Shown piece by piece: positions 55,561 to 64,000 of a stretch of 64,000 nt of DNA. The notes under the pieces are model-generated. The model searched no databases. It was not told where the DNA came from and saw nothing but the letters and a program-made list of their open reading frames with translations. Origin of the DNA: Variovorax dokdonensis. GTDB taxonomy: Bacteria; Pseudomonadota; Gammaproteobacteria; Burkholderiales; Burkholderiaceae_C. Numbering within the stretch: the stretch's first letter is position 1; each line of letters starts with the position of its first letter. The DNA lies in assembly GCF_030316895.1 (NCBI RefSeq), contig NZ_JASZYV010000002.1, forward strand, positions 930,001 to 994,000. The letters are read 5' to 3'. The translations under genes and the position numbers were made by a program.

Positions 55561-55932
55561 ATGATGAGCAGCACCGATACCCTCAACCGCCTCGCCGCCG
55601 TGATCGAGAGCAGGCTGCCCGCCCATGGTGGCAACCCCGACGCCAGCTACGTGGCGCGGCTGCTGCACAAGGGGCCCGATGCGTTTCTAAAGAAGGTGGG
55701 CGAGGAAGCGACCGAGGTGGTCATGGCCGCCAAGGATGCTGAACATGGTGGCGACCGCATCAAGCTGGTCAACGAAGTGGCTGATCTGTGGTTCCACAGC
55801 ATGATTGCTCTGGCCCACTTCGGCCTGTCGCCCGCAGACGTCGTCGCCGAGCTGGCTCGCCGAGAAGGCACCAGTGGCATCGAGGAAAAAGCGCTGCGCA
55901 AGGCCCAGGCCCGTGAGGCCAATGAAGACTGA
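55561..55932 (+). CDS. hisE: Phosphoribosyl-ATP pyrophosphatase
   Basis: This 123-residue all-alpha NTP pyrophosphohydrolase (MazG-like fold) removes pyrophosphate from phosphoribosyl-ATP, step two of histidine synthesis. The metal site is formed by [14 protein letters not shown] and [16 protein letters not shown]. Two adjacent ATG codons (55561 and 55564) could serve as start. It is the last histidine gene of the cluster. Confidence 0.96.
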   Translation: MMSSTDTLNRLAAVIESRLPAHGGNPDASYVARLLHKGPDAFLKKVGEEATEVVMAAKDAEHGGDRIKLVNEVADLWFHSMIALAHFGLSPADVVAELARREGTSGIEEKALRKAQAREANED

Positions 55933-55987
55933 GCTTTGCTGTTTCCCCAATCGGCCGCATGCCCCTGATCGCTTCAAGGAGGTTCCC

Positions 55988-56376
55988 ATGAGCCAAGAAC
56001 TCGTCCCCGTACCGGACAACGATTCCCTCAAGACCTGGGGGTGGGTGAGCTATCTGCTCCATCTGGTCGTGGCCATCGGGCCGTCTTGCCAATGGCACAG
56101 GCTTCGATTGCGCTGCTGCTGCTGGCCCTGGTCATCGATCTGGTCAAGCGAGACGATGCCACCGGAACCTGGCAAGCCTCGCATTTCAGCTGGCGCATCC
56201 GCTCGGTGCTTTGGGCGGGCGTGCTCTACCTGGTGACGGCGCCGCTTTGGCTTCTGTTCCTGGTGCCCGGCTGGATCGCCTGGGGATTGATCTCTCTTTG
56301 GTTCCTCTACCGCATTGTCAAAGGCATGGTGCGCATGAACGCCAACCAACCCATGGAGCCCGCGAATGTCGTCTGA
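55988..56376 (+). pseudogene. DUF4870-like membrane protein, frameshifted (or a sequencing error)
   Basis: The first frame begins at the ATG at 55988 behind an AAGGAGG site and reads SQELVPVPDNDSLKTWGWVS then YLLHLVVAIG. The second frame then continues coherently from about 56080 with AVLPMAQASIALLLLALVID, two more hydrophobic segments and an end at 56376. A single missing G in the run at 56078-56080 would join them into a 129-residue protein with about three membrane helices, like DUF4870 proteins. As given, the first frame runs into unrelated sequence and stops at 56236. The 3' end overlaps the HIT gene by 11 bases. Confidence 0.75.
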
Positions 56377-56725
56377 TCCCAACTGCATCTTCTGCAAGAT
56401 CGTCGACGGCAAGATTCCTGCGCGCAAAATCTACGAAGATGACGAGCTGATCGGCTTCCACGACATTGCGCCCTGGGCGCCGGTGCACTTTTTGCTGGTG
56501 CCCAAAAGACACATCGCCTCGATGGCTCAGTTGACCCAGGAAGATGCTGCCCTCATGGGCAAGATCATGACGCTGGCGCCGAGCCTGGCCGTGGAGAATG
56601 GCTGCCGGCCCTATCCGGATGGCGGTTATCGTGTGGTGGTCAATACGGGTGTCGAGGGCGGACAGGAGGTGCATCATCTCCATGTGCACGTCATGGGCGG
56701 CCCCAGACCCTGGTTGAAGGGCTGA
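56366..56725 (+). CDS. HIT-family nucleotide hydrolase (HinT-like)
   Basis: This 119-residue protein has the histidine triad as [10 protein letters not shown] near the C-terminus and [19 protein letters not shown] at the N-terminus, the hallmark of HinT. These enzymes hydrolyse AMP-amino conjugates such as phosphoramidates and bind zinc in some members. A HIT gene between hisE and tatA is common in betaproteobacteria. Confidence 0.94.
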   Translation: MSSDPNCIFCKIVDGKIPARKIYEDDELIGFHDIAPWAPVHFLLVPKRHIASMAQLTQEDAALMGKIMTLAPSLAVENGCRPYPDGGYRVVVNTGVEGGQEVHHLHVHVMGGPRPWLKG

Positions 56726-56771
56726 TGCCCCACGCCGCGTAAAATTCAAGCAACATTTCAGGAGCATTTCC

Positions 56772-57008
56772 ATGGGTTCGTTTTCCATCTGGCATTGGCT
56801 GGTCGTGCTGGTGATCGTCTTGCTCGTCTTCGGCACCAAGAAGTTGAAGAACATCGGCTCCGATCTCGGTGGCGCCGTCAAGGGATTCAAGGACGGCATG
56901 AAGGACGGTTCGGCCGACGCACCGGAAGCCCCGGCGCAGCAAGTGACCAACAACAATGCGCAGGCCGAGAAGCCGACCATTGATGTCGAAGCGCGTCACA
57001 AGTCCTGA
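56772..57008 (+). CDS. tatA: Sec-independent (Tat) translocase subunit TatA
   Basis: This 78-residue protein has a short N-terminal periplasmic part, one membrane helix ([16 protein letters not shown]), a hinge with [10 protein letters not shown], an amphipathic helix ([14 protein letters not shown]) and a polar tail. TatA oligomerises to form the passage for folded proteins with twin-arginine signals, such as MsrP here. An AGGAG site precedes the ATG, and TAAAAT (56740-56745) could be a promoter -10. Confidence 0.97.
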   Translation: MGSFSIWHWLVVLVIVLLVFGTKKLKNIGSDLGGAVKGFKDGMKDGSADAPEAPAQQVTNNNAQAEKPTIDVEARHKS

Positions 57009-57037
57009 GCTGCGGTTGACGGTCCGAAGAATTCGAC

Positions 57038-57517
57038 GTGCTTGACCTTGGCATCTCCAAGCTGGCGTTGATCGGCGTCGTTGCGCTGATCGTCATTGGT
57101 CCGGAAAAGCTGCCGCGCGTAGCCCGCACGGTGGGCACGCTGCTCGGCAAGGCGCAGCGCTACGTCAACGACGTCAAGGCCGAGGTCAATCGGTCGATGG
57201 AGTTGGACGAGCTGCGCAAGATGAAGGACAGCTTCGAAGACGCTGCCCGCGAAGCCGAGCAGAGCGTGCGCGACAATGCGCGCGACGTGCAGCAGCAGCT
57301 CGAGGGTGTCGGCGCCGAGGCGGCCGCGTCCGACGGCGCCTGGAACACACCGCTGGAAACGCCGGTGAGCTATCCGGAGTACAAAAACCCGCGCAAGAAC
57401 TGGCGCCTCAAGCGTGGCGCCACGCCCCAGTGGTACAAGTCCCGCAGCGGCGTGCGTACCCGGGCGCAGTCCGGTGCGGCGCGTGTCGCGCGCTTTCGCC
57501 CCCACAGGATCGACTAG
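57038..57517 (+). CDS. tatB: Tat translocase subunit TatB
   Basis: This 159-residue protein starts with GTG at 57038 ([20 protein letters not shown]), giving the typical membrane helix with [13 protein letters not shown] directly after it. A long amphipathic/coiled helix (about 40-100) and a basic C-terminal tail follow. TatB and TatC form the receptor for twin-arginine signal peptides. No ATG start exists nearby that keeps the helix. Confidence 0.96.
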   Translation: MLDLGISKLALIGVVALIVIGPEKLPRVARTVGTLLGKAQRYVNDVKAEVNRSMELDELRKMKDSFEDAAREAEQSVRDNARDVQQQLEGVGAEAAASDGAWNTPLETPVSYPEYKNPRKNWRLKRGATPQWYKSRSGVRTRAQSGAARVARFRPHRID

Positions 57518-57601
57518 CAACAGCCGCGCGGTGGCGCCTTGCGCGCCACATCCTGATCAACTCGAACCCGAGCCGAATCCCGGCTGATTGCGCCCCACTC
57601 C

Positions 57602-58423
57602 ATGGCCAAATCCGATACCGACAAGAACAAGGAAGACGAGCTCGAGGGCACCGAGCAGCCTTTCGTTGCGCACCTGATGGAGTTGCGCGACAGGCTGATC
57701 TATTGCATTTACGGCCTGGTTATCGCCGGAGTGCTGCTGGCGATCTGGCCCGGGCCCTCCGGGCTCATCGACTGGGTCGCCACCCCGATCCGCGCGCACA
57801 TGCCTCCGGACGCCAAGCTGATCGCTGTGGGTGTGTTCTCGCCCTTCTTCGTGCCGGTCAAGGTGCTGATGATGGCGGCGGTGCTGCTGTCTCTGCCCTG
57901 GTTGATGTACCAGATCTGGATGTTCGTGGCGCCTGGCCTTTACAGCCACGAAAAGAAATTCGCGTTGCCGCTCATCATCTTCGGCAGCCTTCTTGCCTAC
58001 GCTGGCATTGCCTTCGTGCAGTTCTTCGTGCTGGACAAGATGTTCAACTTTATTCAGCACTTCACGCCGGCCAGCGTGGCGGCCACGCCGGACATCGCGT
58101 CTTACGTCGAGTCGATTCTGTCGCTGTATCTGGCCTTCGGCGTGGCTTTTCAGGTCCCGATCGTCGTGATGCTGCTGGTGCGCTTCGAGATGGTGACCAT
58201 CGAAAAGCTCAAGGCGATGCGGGGCTATTTCGTCGTCGGCGCCTTCATCGTCGCAGCCGTGCTCACGCCGCCGGATGTGATCTCGCAACTGGCGCTGGCG
58301 GTGCCGATGATCCTGCTCTACGAGGTGGGCATCTGGGGCGCACGCTACTACGTGCGCTTCTCCAGGTCGCCGGAAGAGCGAGAGGGCGGCGACAAGGCGG
58401 ACTCCACCCCGTCTTCCTCGTAA
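57602..58423 (+). CDS. tatC: Tat translocase subunit TatC
   Basis: This 273-residue polytopic protein has six membrane helices and a family signature near the N-terminus (FVAHLMELRDRLIYC). It also shows the periplasmic loop FFVPVKVLMMAAVLLSLP, FYSHEKKF-like GLYSHEKKFALP, and AFGVAFQVPIVVMLL. It binds the twin-arginine signal. The C-terminal tail is charged. It ends eight bases from the converging protease gene. Confidence 0.97.
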   Translation: MAKSDTDKNKEDELEGTEQPFVAHLMELRDRLIYCIYGLVIAGVLLAIWPGPSGLIDWVATPIRAHMPPDAKLIAVGVFSPFFVPVKVLMMAAVLLSLPWLMYQIWMFVAPGLYSHEKKFALPLIIFGSLLAYAGIAFVQFFVLDKMFNFIQHFTPASVAATPDIASYVESILSLYLAFGVAFQVPIVVMLLVRFEMVTIEKLKAMRGYFVVGAFIVAAVLTPPDVISQLALAVPMILLYEVGIWGARYYVRFSRSPEEREGGDKADSTPSSS

Positions 58424-58431
58424 CCGAGACG

Positions 58432-59589
58432 CTATTCGCGTTCCGGCAGCCTGCGCAGCGGCGTGCTCGGACGCGGTACCGGCGTGACGTCCACTTGGAG
58501 CGATGAACTCCCGCGCTGAAGGTCGAACCGAGTGGCCGTGCCCGGTTTCAGCGCAGCCACGGTTGTCAGAAGCTGCTGCACGTTCCCGATTTCCGTGTCC
58601 GCCACTTTGGTGATGACGTCACCGGGTCGCAGGCCGGCGCGTGCGGCCGGGCCGTTTTGAAGAACGCCTGTGATGATCACGCCCCGGTCTGCCTTGACGC
58701 CAAACGTCTCGGCCAGTTCGGTGGACAGGTCGTTCGGCTCGACGCCGATCCAGCCCCGGGTGACCTTGCCATCCTTGACGATGTCCTGCAGCACCTGCTT
58801 TGCCGTCGAGACGGGAATGGCAAACCCGATGCCCATGCTTCCCCCGGAGCGCGAATAGATGGCGGTATTGATGCCTTCGAGATTCCCGTTCACATCGACC
58901 AGCGCCCCACCTGAATTGCCCGGGTTGATGGCCGCATCGGTCTGGATGAAATTCTCGAAGGTATTGATGCCCAGCTGGTTGCGCCCCAATGCCGAGACGA
59001 TCCCACTGGTGACGGTCTGACCTACGCCGAAGGGGTTGCCGATGGCAAGGACCTGATCGCCCACCTGCAGCGAATCGGAGTTGCCCAGCGAGATGGTAGG
59101 CAGGCGGTCCAGTTCGATCTTGAGGACCGCCAGATCGGTGTCGGGATCGGTCCCGATGATCTTCGCATCGGCGCGGCGAGCGTCATTGAGCGTGACTTCG
59201 ATCTCGTCGGCTCCAGCGACGACGTGGTTGTTCGTGAGGATGTAGCCCTGTGGGCTGACGATCACCCCGCTGCCCAGGCCCATTTGCGGCTGATTGTCCT
59301 GGTCGCCGAAGAAGAAGCGAAACCACGGATCGTCACTGCGAGGGTCGCGCGATGCGGCTTTGCTGGTATTGATGCTCACGACCGCCGGCGAAGCACGCTG
59401 GGCCGCGGCCGCCAAGCTGCCGGCAGCTGGCTGACTCACGCCGCTCGACGGCGCCTGGATCACGGAGACCACGCCGCCCAGCGAGGTTGGTCCCTGGCGC
59501 ACCCATTCGGGTTTGAGCGTCGAGACGACGAAGTAGCCGGCCAACAGGACCGTGACGGCCTGCGAAAAGAGCAACCAGAAGCGCTTCAT
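58432..59589 (-). CDS. Membrane-anchored HtrA-family serine protease, DegS-like (one PDZ)
   Basis: This 385-residue protein has an N-terminal membrane anchor (WLLFSQAVTVLLAGYFVV, uncleaved in appearance). A trypsin-like domain follows, with triad His122 (TNNHVVAG), Asp152 (DTDLAVLKI) and Ser226 (NPGNSGGAL), then one PDZ domain (about 280-370; IITGVLQNGPAARAGLRPGD). One PDZ and an anchor are the layout of DegS, which starts the sigma-E envelope stress response in E. coli, but a general quality-control role is equally possible. It converges on tatC. Confidence 0.93.
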   Translation of the reverse strand: MKRFWLLFSQAVTVLLAGYFVVSTLKPEWVRQGPTSLGGVVSVIQAPSSGVSQPAAGSLAAAAQRASPAVVSINTSKAASRDPRSDDPWFRFFFGDQDNQPQMGLGSGVIVSPQGYILTNNHVVAGADEIEVTLNDARRADAKIIGTDPDTDLAVLKIELDRLPTISLGNSDSLQVGDQVLAIGNPFGVGQTVTSGIVSALGRNQLGINTFENFIQTDAAINPGNSGGALVDVNGNLEGINTAIYSRSGGSMGIGFAIPVSTAKQVLQDIVKDGKVTRGWIGVEPNDLSTELAETFGVKADRGVIITGVLQNGPAARAGLRPGDVITKVADTEIGNVQQLLTTVAALKPGTATRFDLQRGSSSLQVDVTPVPRPSTPLRRLPERE

Positions 59590-59684
59590 TGAAAGTTGAG
59601 GGTAATGATGCGCCGCATTGTCCCATTTGCCCGAAAGCCTCAATCACCGGTGCATCGGTCGACTATGCGTCGGTCGTCAGGCGC

Positions 59685-59701
59685 TATAGAGGGTTAACCC
59701 T
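59685..59701 (+). promoter_or_regulatory. TATAGA -10-like element with an overlapping 12-base palindrome
   Basis: TATAGA (59685-59690) abuts a perfect palindrome AGGGTTAACCCT (59690-59701) in the 248-base divergent gap before the transporter gene. It could be a promoter with an operator. No good -35 is present, which would fit a regulated promoter. The rest of the gap shows nothing clear. Confidence 0.35.
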
Positions 59702-59837
59702 TAGCATTGGCATGCGTGTCTCAAAACGGGCCGCATCCCCGCCGGCAAGGCAAACACCCTCGCTTCTTCGTCTGGCGTCTTTCTGTCCCGCACCCCGGGG
59801 ACAGCGCGTACGACCTTTTCCAGCTCGACAGAACGAC

Positions 59838-61175
59838 ATGATCTCCCAAGCCAATTCAAATGCGGCCGAGGCGCCGCAGCGCCTGCTCGACGCTCGCGAC
59901 TACAAGACCCTTGCCCTGTCTGCACTCGGCGGCACGCTCGAGTTCTACGACTTCGTCATCTACGTCTTCTTTGCCACGGTACTCAGCGCCCTGTTTTTCC
60001 CGGTCGACATGCCCGACTGGCTGCGGCAATTGCAGACCTTCGGCATCTTTGCGGCAGGCTATCTGGCGCGGCCGCTCGGCGGCATCGTCATTGCGCACTT
60101 TGGTGACCGACTGGGCCGCAAGCGCATGTTCAGCCTCAGCATCTTCCTCATGGCTGCGCCCACCCTCGTGATCGGCTTGCTCCCGACTTATGCCGCGATC
60201 GGCGTGGCGGCGCCGTTGCTGTTGTTGGCGATGCGCATCCTGCAGGGCGCGGCCATTGGCGGAGAGATGCCGGGTGCATGGGTCTTCGTGGCCGAGCACG
60301 TGCCGTCTCAGCGCTATGGACTGGGTGTGGGGACACTGACCGCGGGCATCACTGGCGGCATCCTGCTCGGCTCGCTGGTGGCGGTGGCGATCAACGCCCA
60401 TTTCTCGGCGGAGCAGATCCATGACCACGCATGGCGCATTCCGTTCATCCTCGGCGGTGTGTTCGGCTTGGTGTCGGTCTACCTGCGTCGCTTCCTGCAC
60501 GAGACCCCGGTGTTCAAGGAACTGGCACAGCGTCGCCGGCAGGACGCTGAACTGCCGATCAAGACCGTGCTGCGCGATCACCGAGGGGCGGCGCTCTACG
60601 TGGGTCTGTTGACCTGGGTCCTGTCGGCGGCGATTGTCGTGGTTGTCCTGTACACGCCGACCTATTTGCAGAAGGTGCATCACGTACCGGCAACACTGGC
60701 GCTTCAAGCCAACTGCCTGGCAACACTCACGCTGACGCTCGGTTGCATTCTGGTCGGTTGGGCCACCGATCGCTTCGGCACGCGCGCCGTCATGCTGGTG
60801 GGTTGGGCTGGCCTGTTTGCCAGCTCTTATCTTTTCTACACCAGCCTGCCTGGCAACAGCGCTTCGCTGGTATGGCAATACGGTCTGGTCGGTCTGTTCG
60901 TGGGAACGATCGCCACGGTGCCGATCGCCGGCGTGCGCGCATTCCCGGCGGCAGTGCGCTTTTCTGGGCTGTCATTCGCCTACAACATGTCCTATGCCAT
61001 CTTCGGTGGCTTGACGCCCATCGTTCTTACGGTGTGGTTGCAGCGCGCTCCTCTGGCCCCGGCCCACTATGTAGGCGCGGTGGCCATCCTCGGCGCGCTG
61101 CTGGCGCTTTTGCCGCTGGCGCACCGCGGCCACGGCATGCGCGAGGCAGCCGCCGGCGCGACAATGCCGCGATGA
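59838..61175 (+). CDS. MHS-family major facilitator transporter
   Basis: This 445-residue transporter has about 12 helices. It shows the metabolite:H+ symporter signature GGTLEFYDFVIYVFFATV in the first helix, FAAGYLARPLGGIVIAHFGD with the GDRLGRKRMF loop, and VPSQRYGLGVG. Relatives carry proline, betaine, citrate or other organic acids. I chose the ATG at 59838 because it precedes the conserved DARDYKTLALSALGGTLE. Its end overlaps the next gene by four bases. Confidence 0.92.
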   Translation: MISQANSNAAEAPQRLLDARDYKTLALSALGGTLEFYDFVIYVFFATVLSALFFPVDMPDWLRQLQTFGIFAAGYLARPLGGIVIAHFGDRLGRKRMFSLSIFLMAAPTLVIGLLPTYAAIGVAAPLLLLAMRILQGAAIGGEMPGAWVFVAEHVPSQRYGLGVGTLTAGITGGILLGSLVAVAINAHFSAEQIHDHAWRIPFILGGVFGLVSVYLRRFLHETPVFKELAQRRRQDAELPIKTVLRDHRGAALYVGLLTWVLSAAIVVVVLYTPTYLQKVHHVPATLALQANCLATLTLTLGCILVGWATDRFGTRAVMLVGWAGLFASSYLFYTSLPGNSASLVWQYGLVGLFVGTIATVPIAGVRAFPAAVRFSGLSFAYNMSYAIFGGLTPIVLTVWLQRAPLAPAHYVGAVAILGALLALLPLAHRGHGMREAAAGATMPR

Positions 61176-61945
61176 GCACGACACGGCACGAACTTCTCCA
61201 CGCCTTCGACCTGCTGCTTGCGCCTGAGCGCTTCCGGGACTACGGACCCAACGGCCTGCAGGTGGAAGGGCGTACGACCGTCCGAAAGATCGTCTCCGGC
61301 GTGACGGCAAGCCGGGACCTGATCGAGGCGGCCATTCAGGCGCAGGCGGATGCCATCTTCGTGCATCACGGCTTGTTCTGGCGCGGCCAGGACGGGCGTG
61401 TCACGGGCTGGATGCGCCAGCGGCTGGGGCTTCTGCTTGGCGACGATGTGAACCTCTTTGCCTATCACCTGCCGTTGGACGCGCATCCGGAGCTTGGCAA
61501 CAATGCCCAGCTGGGCGTCAAGCTGGGCTTGTCCGCCCACGCCGGCACTTCAGGCCGTTTCGGTGACCAGGAACTGGGGTTTCTCGGCTCGCCAGTGAAC
61601 GGCGAGGCTTTTGCCTCGAGTGGCGAACTTGCCGCGCATGTGGAAAAGGCGCTGGGGCGCCATGTCGTGACGGTTGAAGGCGCGGATCGTCCCATCCGGC
61701 AGATTGCCTGGTGCACTGGCGGTGCACAGGGGTACTTCGAGGCGGCGATCGCGGCCGGTGCAGATGCGTTCATCACCGGCGAGATCTCGGAGCCGCAGGC
61801 TCACTACGCGCGTGAGATGGGCGTCACGTTCATCGCCTGTGGACACCACGCGTCCGAGCGCTACGGCGCGCCTGCCGTTGCCGGGCATGTCGCGGCCCAG
61901 TTGGGCCTTCAGCATGAGTTCATCGATATCGACAATCCCGCATGA
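61172..61945 (+). CDS. Nif3-like dinuclear metal-centre protein (YbgI family)
   Basis: This 257-residue protein of the Nif3/YbgI family forms hexameric rings with two metals per subunit. Ligand motifs are IFVHHGLFWRG (His-His), an AYHLPLDAHPELGNN loop and the C-terminal CGHHASERYG. Precise activity is not established for the family; it has been annotated as a GTP cyclohydrolase I type 2. The ATG overlaps the transporter stop. Confidence 0.93.
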   Translation: MSTTRHELLHAFDLLLAPERFRDYGPNGLQVEGRTTVRKIVSGVTASRDLIEAAIQAQADAIFVHHGLFWRGQDGRVTGWMRQRLGLLLGDDVNLFAYHLPLDAHPELGNNAQLGVKLGLSAHAGTSGRFGDQELGFLGSPVNGEAFASSGELAAHVEKALGRHVVTVEGADRPIRQIAWCTGGAQGYFEAAIAAGADAFITGEISEPQAHYAREMGVTFIACGHHASERYGAPAVAGHVAAQLGLQHEFIDIDNPA

Positions 61946-61961
61946 GCGAGCGAAGCTTTTG

Positions 61962-62990
61962 ATGGACTCCACCGCACCGCTGGCCATCACGATGGGCGAT
62001 CCGGCCGGCATCGGGCCCGAGATCGTCGTCAAGGCGTTTCGTGATCAGCCCGAATTGACTCGCGCGGCCTTCGTGGCCGGCGACCTGGGCTGCATGCGCA
62101 AGGCGGCGGTCGCCGTCGCAGCGCCCGGAACTCCTCCGATCCCCGTCGCCCTGATCGAATCTCCGCTGCAGGTCATGCAAGTGCCGCCTGGTTGTCTGCC
62201 GGTATTGCAGGCGGCGGCGGTGCCGACAGGCGTCCGCTGGGGCGAAGTGAGCGCATCGGCGGGACGCGCAGCAGGTGAGTCGGTGCAGTGGGCCGCCAGG
62301 GCCGCACTGGCCGGCGATGTGGCGGGCCTGGTGACGGCGCCGCTGCACAAGGAAGCACTGTCCGCAGCCGGGTTCGAGTTTCCCGGCCATACGGAACTGC
62401 TGCAGTACGAGGCGGCTCGGCATGCAGGCGTTTCGCCAACCCAGATGCCGGTGCGCATGATGCTGGCCAATCAGGAGTTGCGCACGGTGCTGGTGAGCAT
62501 TCACATGTCACTGCGTCATGCGATCGACGCGGTGACCTTCGAAGGCATTTCTCAGACGCTGGACATTGCCGAGGCCTCTCTGCAACGCCTGCTCGGCCGC
62601 TCGCCGCGTCTGGGCGTCGCTGGCCTGAACCCGCATGCGGGAGAGGGTGGGCTTTTCGGTTCGGAGGAGCGGGAGGTCATCGAGCCCGCTGTCGCCGCGG
62701 CGCGCGCTCGAGGCATCGACGCCAGCGGCCCCCATGCCCCGGACACCGTTTTCATGCGTGCACGGCAGGGTGAGTTCGATGCCGTTATCGCGATGTATCA
62801 CGACCAGGGTCTGATTCCGGTCAAGTACCTCGGTGTGGAGCAGGGCGTGAACGTCACCCTTGGGCTGCCGCTGGTGCGCACCAGCCCTGATCACGGCACG
62901 GCCTTCGACCTCGCGGGCACAGGCCGCGCGGATGCCTCGAGTCTGATCGAGGCCATCCGCATGGCGCGCCGGATGCTCAGGGGCGCTTGA
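61962..62990 (+). CDS. pdxA: 4-hydroxythreonine-4-phosphate dehydrogenase
   Basis: This 342-residue NAD-dependent enzyme of pyridoxal phosphate synthesis oxidises 4-phosphohydroxy-threonine. Visible motifs are [13 protein letters not shown] at the start, [17 protein letters not shown] (metal histidine), [12 protein letters not shown] and [12 protein letters not shown]. The ATG at 61962 lies 16 bases past the Nif3-like gene. It overlaps the 3' end of the converging mscL gene by 14 bases. Confidence 0.97.
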   Translation: MDSTAPLAITMGDPAGIGPEIVVKAFRDQPELTRAAFVAGDLGCMRKAAVAVAAPGTPPIPVALIESPLQVMQVPPGCLPVLQAAAVPTGVRWGEVSASAGRAAGESVQWAARAALAGDVAGLVTAPLHKEALSAAGFEFPGHTELLQYEAARHAGVSPTQMPVRMMLANQELRTVLVSIHMSLRHAIDAVTFEGISQTLDIAEASLQRLLGRSPRLGVAGLNPHAGEGGLFGSEEREVIEPAVAAARARGIDASGPHAPDTVFMRARQGEFDAVIAMYHDQGLIPVKYLGVEQGVNVTLGLPLVRTSPDHGTAFDLAGTGRADASSLIEAIRMARRMLRGA

Positions 62991-63408
62991 GACTGTCGCG
63001 GATCTCGCGCAGCAGCGCGATGTCTTCGGGCGGCGGAGGCGCCTCGGCAGGCTTCGGATCCGGCTCGGCCCGCAGTCGATTGATCTGCTTGATCATCAAG
63101 AAGATGACAAAGGCCAGGATGATGAAGTTGACTGCGATGGTGATGAAGTTGCCATAGGCCAGGACCGGCACGCCCGCCTTCTGCAGCTCGGGCAGATTGT
63201 TGTTGACCCCGGCGGGAACGTTGCCCAGGACGACATACAGATTGGAGAAATCCAGCTTGCCAAAGACCAGGCCGACCAACGGCATGATGATGTCCTTGAC
63301 CAGCGAGTCGACGATCTTGCCGAATGCGCCGCCGATGATGACGCCCACGGCGAGGTCGACCACGTTGCCCCTGACGGCAAATTCGCGAAACTCGGTCATG
63401 AAACCCAT
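62977..63408 (-). CDS. mscL: Large-conductance mechanosensitive channel MscL
   Basis: This 143-residue protein has two membrane helices (about 16-45 and 75-105) and the family N-terminus [20 protein letters not shown], with the pore-lining glycines and [13 protein letters not shown]. The C-terminal cytoplasmic helix contains [17 protein letters not shown]. It opens under membrane tension to release solutes in hypo-osmotic shock. It is divergent from petA. Confidence 0.97.
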   Translation of the reverse strand: MGFMTEFREFAVRGNVVDLAVGVIIGGAFGKIVDSLVKDIIMPLVGLVFGKLDFSNLYVVLGNVPAGVNNNLPELQKAGVPVLAYGNFITIAVNFIILAFVIFLMIKQINRLRAEPDPKPAEAPPPPEDIALLREIRDSLKRP

Positions 63409-63492
63409 GGTGATTCCGATGTTTGGTTACAAGAAGCGCCAGTATAGGGACGCGTGCCCACAACACAGGGACAGTTCTACCCGGCTTGATCG

Positions 63493-63522
63493 TTGAGTTC
63501 AACAATTACGCTCCGCTACAAT
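63493..63522 (+). promoter_or_regulatory. Candidate sigma-70 promoter of petA
   Basis: TTGAGT (63493-63498) and TACAAT (63517-63522) are 18 bases apart, about 50 bases before the petA start, in the gap divergent from mscL. Confidence 0.55.
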
Positions 63523-63572
63523 CGTCCGCTGACCCTCCCAGTAGTACCCCAACGCAAAAGATTGAGGAACCC

Positions 63573-64000
63573 ATGAGTGAGACATCCGTCGGCCCGGGCC
63601 GGATCGACAGTAGCAAGAGGACATGGTTGATCGCATCCAGTTGTGCGGGTGTGGTGGGAGGAGTGGCCACTGCCGTTCCCTTTGTGAGCACATTCGAGCC
63701 CTCCGAACGGGCCAAGGCTGCTGGCGCTCCGGTCGAGGTGGACATCGGCGCCCTCAAGCCGGGTGAAAAGGTCACCGTCGAATGGCGTGGCAAGCCGGTG
63801 TGGATCCTCAAGCGCACGCCGGAGCAGATCGCCGAGTTGCCCAAGCACGACGGCGAATTGGCGGATCCCCAGTCCAAGCGCCATCCGGACGAATTCACGC
63901 CCAAGTACGCCCAGAACGAGCATCGCTCGATCAAGCCCGACGTCCTGGTCGTGGTCGGGATCTGCACGCACTTGGGCTGCTCCCCCATCGACAAGCTTCA
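63573..64000 (+). CDS. petA: Ubiquinol-cytochrome c reductase iron-sulfur subunit (Rieske), 5' part
   Basis: The first 142 residues are present; the gene runs off the right edge. It starts MSETSVGPGRIDSSKR, has a single membrane anchor (about residues 20-42, WLIASSCAGVVGGVATAVPF), a hinge, and the first cluster-binding loop CTHLGC near the edge. The Rieske protein moves electrons from ubiquinol to cytochrome c1 in the bc1 complex. The frame stays open to base 64000. Confidence 0.96.
   Translation, partial: MSETSVGPGRIDSSKRTWLIASSCAGVVGGVATAVPFVSTFEPSERAKAAGAPVEVDIGALKPGEKVTVEWRGKPVWILKRTPEQIAELPKHDGELADPQSKRHPDEFTPKYAQNEHRSIKPDVLVVVGICTHLGCSPIDKL

Noticed and set aside
1..64000. CRISPR arrays, tRNA or rRNA genes, prophage or integrated elements, anti-phage systems
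   Set aside because: No regularly spaced repeats, no cloverleaf or rRNA-like stretches, and no integrase, capsid, restriction or toxin-antitoxin genes were recognised. The gene content is housekeeping.

Overview
The window looks like chromosomal backbone of a GC-rich betaproteobacterium, most likely a member of the Comamonadaceae (Burkholderiales; Variovorax/Acidovorax-like). The basis is gene content and order: pilMNOPQ-aroK-aroB-dgt; mla genes followed by a YadGH-type exporter, bolA and murA; a murA-his-HIT-tatABC-htrA run; and petA near mscL. Protein resemblance points the same way. No rRNA, tRNA, CRISPR array, prophage or integrative element was seen. The only mobile-type gene is a solitary REP-associated tyrosine transposase. 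Most genes are packed with 4-base ATGA/GTGA stop-start overlaps.

Layout. 1-6.8 kb: the 3' end of a PQQ-dependent glucose-dehydrogenase-type enzyme, a small unknown gene, a phosphonate-family ABC importer (binding protein, ATPase, two permeases), a divergent TonB-dependent receptor that closely resembles E. coli PqqU/YncD (the PQQ receptor), and a phosphoribosyltransferase. 6.8-12.4 kb: metK, two lipid A-type acyltransferases, an alpha/beta hydrolase, engB and cytochrome c4. 12.5-17.8 kb: an envelope redox block made of System II cytochrome c maturation (resB, ccsB) and the MsrPQ methionine sulfoxide repair system. 17.8-22.2 kb: lysA, lptM, cyaY and penicillin-binding protein 1A. 22.4-30.4 kb: type IV pilus assembly genes pilMNOPQ, then aroK, aroB and dgt. 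30.4-34.1 kb: a transporter, a DUF1415 protein, a methyltransferase, and the RAYT transposase with two REP-like sequences. 34.1-40.5 kb: glutamate synthase gltBD, closed by a strong terminator.

40.5-47.8 kb: the outer-membrane lipid asymmetry operon in the order mlaF-E-D-A-C-B (with mlaA inside it), an ABC-2 exporter, bolA and murA. 47.8-56.0 kb: a full set of histidine genes except hisZ (hisG, D, C, B, H, A, F, I, E). It is interrupted by a small secreted protein after hisD and a hexose-6-phosphate mutarotase between hisA and hisF, and is followed by a frameshifted membrane-protein gene. 56.4-64 kb: a HIT hydrolase, tatABC, a DegS-like protease, an MHS-type transporter, a Nif3-like protein, pdxA, mscL and the 5' part of petA (Rieske protein), which runs off the window.

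The most interesting signals are: the PQQ receptor beside a PQQ enzyme with an uncharacterised phosphonate/selenate-type importer between them; the single-base frameshift at 56078-56080; the two passenger genes in the histidine operon; the RAYT gene with its REP-like repeats; and the TTG start of mlaF just downstream of a terminator. No clearly new multi-gene system is evident. The PQQ-linked locus is the best candidate for something under-described.
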